Positions 18,089 through 26,224 of a stretch of 64,000 nucleotides of DNA are shown one piece after another. The position numbers were made by a program, and so were the translations under genes. The first letter of the stretch is position 1, and every line of letters begins with the position of its first letter. The notes beneath the pieces are model-generated. The model was not told the origin of the DNA, made no database searches, and saw only the letters and a list, made by a program, of their open reading frames with translations. The DNA comes from an uncultured Pelagibacteraceae bacterium (GTDB lineage: Bacteria; Pseudomonadota; Alphaproteobacteria; Pelagibacterales; Pelagibacteraceae): the NCBI GenBank assembly GCA_902560625.1, contig CACEMD010000001.1, forward strand, positions 62,001 to 126,000, given 5' to 3'.

Positions 18089-20424
18089 GATTTAACTTTT
18101 GTTTTTTCTGGATCATAAAATGGAAACCTAACAATTTTTGCTGGTATTCTTTTTTGATGTCCATCAATTTTTCCTACTTCAACTTCAGTGTTAATTTCTG
18201 AAGTATTAGCATCAATACGACAAAGAGCAATATTTTTATTTAGTTTAGGAGATATACACCCACTGGTTACAACTCCAATTTGAGACCTTCCAATATGAAC
18301 ACAATCACCATGGTTTGCCTTTTCTTTCCCCAAAAGCTCTAATCCAACAAGTTTTTTTTGGGGATTTTCCTTTCTTTTCAAAAGCTCGTTTCTTCCTATG
18401 AAATTTTCTGTTTTGGTTTTAAGTGGCACAGCAAATCCTATGCCAGCTTCAAAAGGATCAACTTGACCGTCAAATTCATTTCCAAAAAGTATTAATCCTG
18501 CCTCTATTCTTAATAAATCTAAAGCTGCAAAACCTGCAGGAATTAAACCCAAATCTTTTCCTGCATCCATTATTTTATCCCATACAACCACAGCATCTTT
18601 TGGGTGACACCATATTTCAAAACCCAACTCTCCTGTGTAACCTGTTCTTGATACAATTAGTGGAACTCCATTTAATTCCTCCAATCTACATATAGAAAAC
18701 CTGAACCATTGAAGTTCAGAGATAGAAGGTTGAGTGGGTGGAGTAAATATTATTTTTTCAAGAATTTTTCTACTATTTGGTCCCTGTAAAGATAAATTAT
18801 TAATGTCATCTGTAGAATTTTTTATTAAAACTTTGTAATTTTTTTTCTTTGCTTGCTCTCTAAGCCATTCACCAGCATATTCGTCTCCACATACCCATCT
18901 AAATCCATGATCACTCAGCTTTAATAAAGTACCATCATCGAACATGGTGCCATTTTCATAACACATAGCAGAGTAAACAACTTGGCCAACAGATAATTTT
19001 TTTATATTTCTTGTAAGTGTATAATTCATTAATTCTTCAGCATCAGGACCTAATATCTCAAATTTTCTTAATGCAGATAAATCAATTAAAACTGCTTTTT
19101 CTCTACAAGCGTTGTATTCATTAACTAAGCCGTGCTTTGTATAATCGTTTGGTAACCAAAAACCTCTAGCATCAACAAAATTTCTAGTAAGTTTAGAAGT
19201 ACGTTCATAAAATCCAGTGTTTCTGGTTAATTTTGTTTCAGAGTCAGTTTTCATTCTAAATGAAAAAGATTTAGTAAATTCTTTTTTTTTATCATAAGTT
19301 CTAACAAAAATATCAGTTGGATTCCATGAATTACAAGCATCTATATCGCTTGGACATGCAGTGGTTCCGCATGTAAGATCTTTTAGGGCTCTTAATATTA
19401 CATAATCACCAGGTCTAGCGTAAGACTCATCTGACACAACACTATTAAGCCCTCCCTCAGAGGTGTTAAAAAATAAATTAATTGCGTGCCAGCCTTTTCT
19501 CTTTTTTACACCAAATTTCTCCATAGAACTGTTTAAATTATCTGAACAATTTGGATGTCCAAAATAGCCTGCATCCTCATAATATTTTGATGTGCATGCT
19601 AAATTGAAAGTGTCATGTTTCCCAACGGTATCTCTTACAACTTCAACCAATGGTTCATGGTCAGTGTCGTAAAATTTTGAGAACAAACCTGGTCCAGGAA
19701 AAGTATTTCCCATAAACGTCCTTGTTGTTTGCCAATCTAAGCCTTTTTCTAAATTCTTATCTAGTTTTGTAGTATCAAATGCTACAAAATCAGAACATTG
19801 TCTTCCAGCAGGAGAAATAATTTGAATATAATCACCTTCTTTAACTTGGTAACCAATAGATGTTTGACGGAGTATATTTGTTTCACTTAAAGGATCGTAC
19901 ATAGGATCTGGAATTACAACATGTTCTTTATCTTTAGTTATTTTAGCTCTTTTAATAAAAACAGTTAAATCTGTAGCTGGATTTTGTTCGTGAACCAACA
20001 TTGACTCACCAGGTGCAGAAAATATGCAGTAACACTTATCTTTTGATTTTAATTTTATTTTTTCACCCCAAGTTGTGTCTTTATCAAAAATAATTGAGCT
20101 CTTTGCATTCTTTAAGTCTAAATTTCTTTTTTTTAATTGATATCTTGCTACTTTTGAATTTTCACTTTTGCCAAATAAAACATCTTTAATACCAGATTTA
20201 ATTTTATTTTCTTTGAGATTTAGAATTGATAAATTAGATTTTCCATCTTTGTCAAAAACTATGATTTCACATATTTGGTTACCTTCATCATTAATAATTT
20301 CAATTTCGTCATCTGGAAAAATTTGTATTCCAGTTAGTCCACCACCATTAACAACATATCTTTCAACTCCAGGTGGTAAAATATTTAAACCTGGCTCTTT
20401 AATATTATGACTTGTAGGTTCCAT
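18085..20424 (-). CDS. tdm: Trimethylamine N-oxide demethylase Tdm
   Basis: Cytosolic enzyme converting TMAO to dimethylamine and formaldehyde. The N-terminal half is a DUF1989-type zinc domain and the C-terminal half a GcvT-like tetrahydrofolate-binding domain (EAGIGFAVPLKT and GRNELLKRK visible). Counted from the start used here, cysteines at about residues 277 (LACTS), 293 (PNCSD) and 357 (TACPS) have the spacing 16 and 64 that I recall for the zinc ligands of the characterised Methylocella enzyme. An open frame extends 30 codons further upstream to 20514, but those residues are hydrophobic and atypical, so ATG 20424 (MEPTSHNIKEPG) giving 779 residues is preferred. Divergent from tmoX. Confidence 0.93.
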   Translation of the reverse strand: MEPTSHNIKEPGLNILPPGVERYVVNGGGLTGIQIFPDDEIEIINDEGNQICEIIVFDKDGKSNLSILNLKENKIKSGIKDVLFGKSENSKVARYQLKKRNLDLKNAKSSIIFDKDTTWGEKIKLKSKDKCYCIFSAPGESMLVHEQNPATDLTVFIKRAKITKDKEHVVIPDPMYDPLSETNILRQTSIGYQVKEGDYIQIISPAGRQCSDFVAFDTTKLDKNLEKGLDWQTTRTFMGNTFPGPGLFSKFYDTDHEPLVEVVRDTVGKHDTFNLACTSKYYEDAGYFGHPNCSDNLNSSMEKFGVKKRKGWHAINLFFNTSEGGLNSVVSDESYARPGDYVILRALKDLTCGTTACPSDIDACNSWNPTDIFVRTYDKKKEFTKSFSFRMKTDSETKLTRNTGFYERTSKLTRNFVDARGFWLPNDYTKHGLVNEYNACREKAVLIDLSALRKFEILGPDAEELMNYTLTRNIKKLSVGQVVYSAMCYENGTMFDDGTLLKLSDHGFRWVCGDEYAGEWLREQAKKKNYKVLIKNSTDDINNLSLQGPNSRKILEKIIFTPPTQPSISELQWFRFSICRLEELNGVPLIVSRTGYTGELGFEIWCHPKDAVVVWDKIMDAGKDLGLIPAGFAALDLLRIEAGLILFGNEFDGQVDPFEAGIGFAVPLKTKTENFIGRNELLKRKENPQKKLVGLELLGKEKANHGDCVHIGRSQIGVVTSGCISPKLNKNIALCRIDANTSEINTEVEVGKIDGHQKRIPAKIVRFPFYDPEKTKVKS

Positions 20425-20460
20425 ATCGTTCAACTTTAACTTTATTACATCTAATGGATA

Positions 20461-20489
20461 TTGACTATAAATATAATTAAGAGGATAAT
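20461..20489 (+). promoter_or_regulatory. Candidate sigma-70 promoter for tmoX
   Basis: TTGACT (20461-20466) and GATAAT (20484-20489) are separated by exactly 17 bases, upstream of a strong AAGGGG ribosome site at about 20513-20518 and the tmoX ATG at 20524. It lies in the 99-base gap between the divergent tdm (with the start chosen here) and tmoX genes, so this small region probably controls both directions. Confidence 0.6.
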
Positions 20490-20523
20490 TAATTATTAAT
20501 ATATTAATAAACAAGGGGAAAAT

Positions 20524-21471
20524 ATGAAGAAATTAATATCATTACTCTCTGCAATTGTTATTTCCGTAGCATCTTTTGCTGGAATTGCAAATTCTGCAGA
20601 TAGTAAAAAACCCATCGTCATTCCAACACACAATTGGTCAAGTCAAATTGTAATGGCTTACGTAATTGGTGGAATTATGGAAAGTATGGGTAACAATGTT
20701 AAGTACGTTAATGCTGACTCTCAAGCAGTTTATGAGTCAATCAGAATTGGTGATGTAACTATATCACACGAAGTTTGGGAATCTGCTTTTGGTAAATCAT
20801 TTACAACTGCTTTAGATAAAGGTGGTTTGCTTGACTGGGGAGATCATGAAGCAAGAACTCTTGAGGATATGGGTTATCCTAACTGGGTTGCTGAAAAAGG
20901 TTTATGTCCAGGACTTCCAGACTGGACTGCTTTAAAAAATCCTGACTGTGCTAAAAACTTTACAACACCTGACTCTCCAAGTGGAAAAGGCAGAATGTTG
21001 GAAGGTCCTCAAACTTGGCATGGTGATTTAATTCCACAAAGAGTTGACGCTTTAGGTTTAGGAGATCTTTGGTGGGTTAAATTCGCTGGAAGTGCAGATG
21101 CACTTTGGGCAGAGTTAGCAGCAGCTGAAAAAGAAGGAAGAGGAACAATCATATTTAACTGGACACCAAACTTTACAGATGGTGCTGGATTTACATTTAT
21201 AGACTTTCCTCCATACACTGCTGGTTGCAGACCAGAAGATGGCGGAGATGGAAAATGTGGTTCTCCAGATGGATATTTAAAGAAAGCAGTTAATGCTGAC
21301 TTTCCAAAAACTCATCCAAAAGCAGCAGCGATGTTCAAAAAACTTTCTTTCTCAACAAGTCAGATTGGTGCAATGGCAGCTTTAGTTGACGTTGACAAGA
21401 TGACTCACGAAGATGCAGCAAAAGCATGGTTGAAAAAGAACGAGAAAGTTTGGAAAGCTTTTACTAAATAA
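20524..21471 (+). CDS. tmoX: Periplasmic TMAO/betaine-binding protein (TmoX-like)
   Basis: 315-residue periplasmic substrate-binding protein of the OpuAC/ProX family. A signal peptide ends near residue 24 (ANSA). Many aromatic residues suited to binding a quaternary ammonium or N-oxide head group are present, for example WSSQIV, HEVWES, GDLWWVKFAG, IIFNWTPNF and FIDFPPY. Divergent from tdm across a 99-base promoter region and followed by ATPase and permease genes, it matches TmoX of the TMAO transporter TmoXWV. Glycine betaine or DMSP binding is a possible alternative or second activity. A strong terminator follows, typical for an abundant binding protein expressed above the rest of its transporter. 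Confidence 0.9.
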   Translation: MKKLISLLSAIVISVASFAGIANSADSKKPIVIPTHNWSSQIVMAYVIGGIMESMGNNVKYVNADSQAVYESIRIGDVTISHEVWESAFGKSFTTALDKGGLLDWGDHEARTLEDMGYPNWVAEKGLCPGLPDWTALKNPDCAKNFTTPDSPSGKGRMLEGPQTWHGDLIPQRVDALGLGDLWWVKFAGSADALWAELAAAEKEGRGTIIFNWTPNFTDGAGFTFIDFPPYTAGCRPEDGGDGKCGSPDGYLKKAVNADFPKTHPKAAAMFKKLSFSTSQIGAMAALVDVDKMTHEDAAKAWLKKNEKVWKAFTK

Positions 21472-21494
21472 GGTAAATAGTAATTAAATCTTCA

Positions 21495-21530
21495 ATCTCT
21501 CCCAACAATGTTGGGGGAGATTTTTTTTTG
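21495..21530 (+). terminator. Strong rho-independent terminator after tmoX
   Basis: A 12-base-pair stem (arms 21495-21506 and 21510-21521, one G-U wobble) with a three-base loop is followed by a run of nine T. It lies 24 bases past the tmoX stop. It should separate high-level tmoX expression from the downstream genes, including the ATPase and permease of the same transporter. Confidence 0.9.
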
Positions 21531-21542
21531 AAATAAATTAAA

Positions 21543-22004
21543 ATGATTAAATATTTGTTAAATATATTTATAAGTCTATTACTTTTTAATCAAACTTTAG
21601 CAAAAGATATTAGTATAAATGAAAATATTGATCTCGAATTTGTTTGTGTTTTTGAAAAAAAAATAATCAAAAATTCAAAATATAATTATCAAACCTTTTT
21701 AGCTAAAGATTTAAATGAGAAAGGTTTAGATAGATTTAAAGTTGTATCAAAAAAACCAGAAACACTTTTGATTAAAGGATTATCTTCATTTCTTTCAGAT
21801 ACAACAAAATTAAATGTTAAAATAGTGAATAAAGATATAGTTTTATTCAAATCAATCGATCAAGAAAATAATTATTCTGAGTCTGGCATTATTACACGAA
21901 AAACAGGTGAATTAATTCACGAAATAACAAAAAATTTTAAAAGTGAAAACTCAGAAAAGTATATTTCTATTTATTCATGCAATAAAGATGACAAAAAAGT
22001 ATAA
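21543..22004 (+). CDS. Exported hypothetical protein, 153 aa
   Basis: 153 residues with a likely signal peptide (residues 1-20, hydrophobic core LLNIFISLLLF, ending near LAKD). The remainder is a small beta-rich soluble domain with many lysines and two cysteines (about residues 35 and 148) that might pair in the periplasm. No family recognised. It is the first of three small genes that lie between the binding-protein gene and the ATPase gene of the TMAO transporter. It starts just after the tmoX terminator and therefore probably has its own promoter or relies on readthrough. Confidence 0.65.
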   Translation: MIKYLLNIFISLLLFNQTLAKDISINENIDLEFVCVFEKKIIKNSKYNYQTFLAKDLNEKGLDRFKVVSKKPETLLIKGLSSFLSDTTKLNVKIVNKDIVLFKSIDQENNYSESGIITRKTGELIHEITKNFKSENSEKYISIYSCNKDDKKV

Positions 22005-22038
22005 TTTTGTTTTAGCTAATTTTGTGTAAAATATTACT

Positions 22039-22416
22039 ATGAGAAAATATCTTTTAACAATAATTTTAAGTTTACTTGTCAGTACAGTTGCAATAGCACG
22101 AAGCACAGGATGCAAAGAAGGTAATTGTGAAAATGGTTTTGGAAAATGGGTTTATACAGATAAAACTACTTACGAAGGTGAGTGGGTGGGCACGAAAAAA
22201 AATGGACAAGGAGTTGAAACCTGGCCAAACGGATACATCTATAAAGGTGAGTTTAAAAATAGCGAATGGAGCGGGGTAGGAATTTTAACTTTTCCTGATG
22301 GTTCAAATTATGAAGGCGAATGGGCGAAAGGTTTTATGAATGGAAAAGGAACTTTTACTTGGTCCGATGGAACCCAAAAAACTGGAATATGGAAAAATGG
22401 AAAGTTACAAGAGTAA
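22039..22416 (+). CDS. Exported MORN-repeat protein
   Basis: 125 residues. A signal peptide (about residues 1-20, ending VAIA) precedes three to four MORN repeats of the pattern Y-x-G-E-W-x-x-G-x-x-x-G-x-G (YEGEWVGTKKNGQG, YKGEFKNSEWSGVG, YEGEWAKGFMNGKG). MORN repeats form beta-hairpin sheets that bind membranes or proteins; bacterial ones have few known functions. The next gene begins directly after its stop codon, so the two are translationally coupled. Two cysteines early in the mature part (CKEGNC) could form a disulfide. Confidence 0.8.
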   Translation: MRKYLLTIILSLLVSTVAIARSTGCKEGNCENGFGKWVYTDKTTYEGEWVGTKKNGQGVETWPNGYIYKGEFKNSEWSGVGILTFPDGSNYEGEWAKGFMNGKGTFTWSDGTQKTGIWKNGKLQE

Positions 22417-22968
22417 ATGTCGAAAGAAAATTTTTTAAATAAAATAAAATATCTACCTGAGACAACAAAACAGTTTGGTGGTTTGGTATTAATAATTTTA
22501 ATCATATTATCATCTTTTTATGCTTTAAACATAATCTTCGGTGGAGGTGATGAACTCGTTAAAAAAATGAAATTAGAGGAAGAAAGAATTGCAAAAGAAA
22601 AAAAATTAAGTGAATTAATATCTAAATTACCTTCAGGAATATTGGTAACTTTTGATGGCACAGATCATTACAAGTTAACAGATGAAGTTTATGAACAAGT
22701 ATGTAAAGCAACAAAATTAATTCCACAACGTGCAATTATGGGGGCAAATTTTTTAAATTTTAGAGCACATGAAATTTATACAATTAATGGGAATAAAATT
22801 GATGAAACATTTGTTAAATGGGACGAGGAAAAAAATAAGTGTTTTGCTGGTTTTACAGTAAGTGGAAATAATGTTGGAGTTGATGAGTCAATAACTGTTA
22901 GCGGTGAGGCATTAAGTTTTTTAAGTACAGGAATTGATACAAGGGTTTATTATATTAAAAATTTTTAG
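22417..22968 (+). CDS. Membrane-anchored hypothetical protein, 183 aa
   Basis: 183 residues: a cytoplasmic N-terminus, one transmembrane helix at about residues 23-43 (GLVLIILIILSSFYALNIIFGGG), a charged helical linker (about 50-70, rich in Glu and Lys), and a C-terminal soluble domain. No domain recognised. ATG abuts the stop of the MORN gene. Together with the two preceding genes it looks like a small envelope-protein unit unrelated to transport. An isolated strong Shine-Dalgarno-like GGAGG overlaps its stop codon without a well-spaced gene behind it. Confidence 0.7.
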   Translation: MSKENFLNKIKYLPETTKQFGGLVLIILIILSSFYALNIIFGGGDELVKKMKLEEERIAKEKKLSELISKLPSGILVTFDGTDHYKLTDEVYEQVCKATKLIPQRAIMGANFLNFRAHEIYTINGNKIDETFVKWDEEKNKCFAGFTVSGNNVGVDESITVSGEALSFLSTGIDTRVYYIKNF

Positions 22969-23031
22969 GAGGAAAGTAACAATATTATGGATTTAATTTT
23001 ATCTTAATTTCATATAACTTGATTAAAATTT

Positions 23032-24060
23032 ATGTCTGAGCCAGTAATCAAATGTGAAAATGTATATAAAATTTTTGGAGCAAATGCTGAAAAAATGCTT
23101 CAAGACTCAAATGGTAATGTTGATGCAAAAACCTTTCAAGAAAATGGATGTATAGTTGGAGTGAACAACGCTTCTTTTGAGGTTTCAAAAGGAGAGATGT
23201 TAGTTGTTATGGGTTTATCTGGTTCAGGTAAATCTACTTTATTAAGATGTATCTCAAGATTGACAGATGCAACAGGTGGAAAGATTTTTATTGAAGGTCA
23301 GGACTTGTTACAATTAAATAATAAAGATCTTATAGACCTTAGAAGAAATAAAATGGGAATGGTTTTTCAAAGCTTTGCTTTACTTCCACATAAAACAGTT
23401 GTTGAAAATATAGCTTTTCCTCTTCAAATTAAAGGAGTCAAAACAGAAGAAAGTATTAACAAAGCAATGGATATGGTTAAACTAGTTGGTCTTGATGGTA
23501 GAGAAAACTATTTTCCTAGGGAACTTTCAGGAGGACAACAACAAAGAGTAGGTATTGCAAGGTCTTTAGCAGTTGAACCTGATATTTGGTTTTTAGATGA
23601 GCCTTTTTCAGCTTTGGATCCGTTAATTAGAAAAGAGATGCAAGACGAGTTTTTAAGACTTCAAGACAAGTTACAAAAAACAATTATGTTTATTACACAT
23701 GATTTTGATGAGGCTTTAAAACTTGCAGACCGAATTGCAATTATGAAAGATGGTATAATTGAGCAGCTAGATACACCTGCTAATATTGTTTTAAACCCTG
23801 CTACGGAATATGTCAGAAAATTCACTGAAGAAGTGCCAAGAGAAAAAGTTTTATTAATTAAAGATGTCATGGATTTATCAAAAGATGATTTAGGTGATTT
23901 AAAGGTCTCAAAAGATGAAATCATTGAGAACGTTGCAGAAAAAATTCTTACACAAGAAAAATCAGTTGCTGTAGTTGATAATAATAATAAAATTATAGGC
24001 TCTATAAATCCAACCAAAATAATTAATACAGTTTTTGGAGGAAGAAAAAATAACAATTAA
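23032..24060 (+). CDS. tmoW: ABC transporter ATPase for TMAO/betaine (TmoW/ProV-like)
   Basis: 342-residue ATP-binding subunit of an OpuA/ProU-type importer. Walker A is GLSGSGKSTLLR, the signature is LSGGQQQRVGIARSL, Walker B is IWFLDEPFSALDP and the switch histidine lies in MFITHDFDEAL. The C-terminal 70 residues are shorter than the two-CBS-domain tail of ProV, giving one CBS-like segment at most. The permease gene follows by 3 bases. As the only betaine-type ATPase visible in the window it may also energise the ProX/ProW pair near 48-50 kb, which has no ATPase next to it. Confidence 0.92.
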   Translation: MSEPVIKCENVYKIFGANAEKMLQDSNGNVDAKTFQENGCIVGVNNASFEVSKGEMLVVMGLSGSGKSTLLRCISRLTDATGGKIFIEGQDLLQLNNKDLIDLRRNKMGMVFQSFALLPHKTVVENIAFPLQIKGVKTEESINKAMDMVKLVGLDGRENYFPRELSGGQQQRVGIARSLAVEPDIWFLDEPFSALDPLIRKEMQDEFLRLQDKLQKTIMFITHDFDEALKLADRIAIMKDGIIEQLDTPANIVLNPATEYVRKFTEEVPREKVLLIKDVMDLSKDDLGDLKVSKDEIIENVAEKILTQEKSVAVVDNNNKIIGSINPTKIINTVFGGRKNNN

Positions 24061-24063
24061 ATT

Positions 24064-26217
24064 ATGGAACTTTTAAAGAAATATCCAAAAACTTTTCAAT
24101 GGTTATTCTTATTAATTGTATTCTTTGCTTTGTGTTTTGGGATTGATGTTCCTGAAACATATAAGTTTATTAGGGGTCAAGCAGAATTTGTAAAGGATCC
24201 TAATCAAAGCAGCTATGTATTCTTAGGTAAAGAAGTTAGATATTATGCTTTTGATGTCTTCTGGAGATTGCCACCACTACTCGGGTGGTTACCTATTTGG
24301 ATAAATGATTCATTATTTTTCATAATGAATGAATGGATGCCAATTGAGGTTTGGAACGAAGATACTCAAGAATTTAAAAGTCGTCCGGTAGTTTTACAAA
24401 TCAGCAGAAATTTAACTGCCTTTATGACCTTTTTGATAGAATTAATAAGAGATATTCTATTAGGAGGTCTCGAGACCGTAGTTGCGTTTACTAGTTGGGA
24501 TTGGATAGACAAAAACCCGTGGGCTGAACTACCAGGATTACCTTGGACTATTGTTGCGGCAGGCGCAGCATTACTTTCTTATAAGCTAAGCGGCAAAGGT
24601 CTAGCTTTGTTTGCAGGTTTAACTATGATTTATATTTCTGTATTTGGTCAATGGAAACCATCTATGCAAACCCTCTCATTTATTTTAGTTGCTGCTCCAT
24701 TATCGTTTATTTTTGGTTTAGGATTAGGGATAGCAGCTTTTAAAAGCAAACGTGTAGAAAAAGCTTTATATCCATTACTACTAGTGATGCAGACAATGCC
24801 ACAATACGCTGTGTTAGTTCCAGCATTAGTTCTTTTTGGAGTAGGTGATCATGCTGCTGTAATTATTACTATGGTTGTAGCAATACCACCTATGATATTA
24901 TTAACTCTATTAGGTTTGAGAGCGGTACCACCAGAAGTTATTGAAGCAGGCAGAATGAGTGGATGTAGTAATTTTCAATTGATGTTTAAAGTATTAATTC
25001 CAACTGCTAGGAGAGATATTTTAATTGGAGTAAATCAAGTCATCATGGTTTGTTTTTCGATGGCAGTTATTTCAGCCTTTATTGGAGCAAAAGGTTTAGG
25101 ATTTAATTTATTATTAGCATTAAACCAATTAAATATTGGATTAGCTCTAGAGGCAGGCTTATGCATTAGTTTAATTGCAATTCTTTTAGATAAAATGTCT
25201 TTAGCATGGGCAAATAAACAAACAGATTATTTTGGTAATCTTACCTTTTATCAAAGAAACAAAAATCTTTTATTTTTTGGTGCTATATTCGTTATTGGAA
25301 TAATACTAGCTTATATTGGAACTTTTTTATTCAAAGATACTTTCAATTATTTATTTGAAATTCCACACAACAAAGGAATATCGACTGCTGATTTTTGGAA
25401 TAAAGGAGTAGATTGGATTTTTGAGACTTTCTTTGTATATATCAAAGCATTCAATACATGGTTGATACAAGATGTACTTCAACCGATGAGAGCTTTGTAT
25501 TTAAGAATGCCCGCAATTGCTACTATAGTTTTAGTTGTGGGTGCAGGATATTTAATTGGTGGCTTACGCTCAGCATTGGTAGTTTGTGCTTTAACTTTAT
25601 TTATAGCATTCAGCCCATGGTGGGATAGAGCTTTAGTCACAACATATATGGCAACTTTTGGAGTTATTGTTTCGTGTGCCATTGGATTTACGGTAGGAAC
25701 TTTATGTTTCCAAAACAAACATTCAGCAAACTTTATGCTAGGTGTTTGTGATATTTTTCAAACATTCCCGTCTTTTGTATATTTAATTCCAGTAATGATG
25801 TTGTTTGGCATAACAGATACATCTGTGCTTATTGCAGTTATAGTTTATGCAACGATACCTGCCACAAGGTACACAATTGAAGGATTAAGAAGTGTTCCAG
25901 CTGGTTTACATGATGCAGCCACTATGTCGGGTGTAAATAAATTTCAAAGGTTGACCAAAATAGAGTTTCCTTTGGCATTTCCTCATATGATGCTTGGTAT
26001 AAACCAGACGATTGTATTTGCTTTATTTATGGTAATTATAGGTGCATTTATTGGTACAGAAGATTTAGGTCAATATATTTTAAAAGCATTATCAGACAAA
26101 AAGGGCGCAGGAATTGGATTAACACTTGGTATCTGCGTAGCTTTTATAGCTTTGATATTTGATAACTTAATTAGAGCTTATGTCCAAAAAAGAAAAAAAC
26201 ACTTAGGTATTGATTAA
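24064..26217 (+). CDS. tmoV: Fused double permease of TMAO/betaine ABC transporter (TmoV-like)
   Basis: 717-residue inner-membrane protein built as two tandem ProW-like permease halves (about residues 150-390 and 470-715). Each half has its own EAA loop: PPEVIEAGRMSGCSNFQLMFKVLIP in the first and PAGLHDAATMSGVNKFQRLTKIEFP in the second. A fused permease of this kind is typical of TmoV-type transporters and lets a single chain form the whole translocation path. The two halves differ considerably, so the fusion is old. Stop lies 7 bases from the convergent stop of tmm. Confidence 0.92.
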   Translation: MELLKKYPKTFQWLFLLIVFFALCFGIDVPETYKFIRGQAEFVKDPNQSSYVFLGKEVRYYAFDVFWRLPPLLGWLPIWINDSLFFIMNEWMPIEVWNEDTQEFKSRPVVLQISRNLTAFMTFLIELIRDILLGGLETVVAFTSWDWIDKNPWAELPGLPWTIVAAGAALLSYKLSGKGLALFAGLTMIYISVFGQWKPSMQTLSFILVAAPLSFIFGLGLGIAAFKSKRVEKALYPLLLVMQTMPQYAVLVPALVLFGVGDHAAVIITMVVAIPPMILLTLLGLRAVPPEVIEAGRMSGCSNFQLMFKVLIPTARRDILIGVNQVIMVCFSMAVISAFIGAKGLGFNLLLALNQLNIGLALEAGLCISLIAILLDKMSLAWANKQTDYFGNLTFYQRNKNLLFFGAIFVIGIILAYIGTFLFKDTFNYLFEIPHNKGISTADFWNKGVDWIFETFFVYIKAFNTWLIQDVLQPMRALYLRMPAIATIVLVVGAGYLIGGLRSALVVCALTLFIAFSPWWDRALVTTYMATFGVIVSCAIGFTVGTLCFQNKHSANFMLGVCDIFQTFPSFVYLIPVMMLFGITDTSVLIAVIVYATIPATRYTIEGLRSVPAGLHDAATMSGVNKFQRLTKIEFPLAFPHMMLGINQTIVFALFMVIIGAFIGTEDLGQYILKALSDKKGAGIGLTLGICVAFIALIFDNLIRAYVQKRKKHLGID

Positions 26218-26224
26218 TTCTAGA

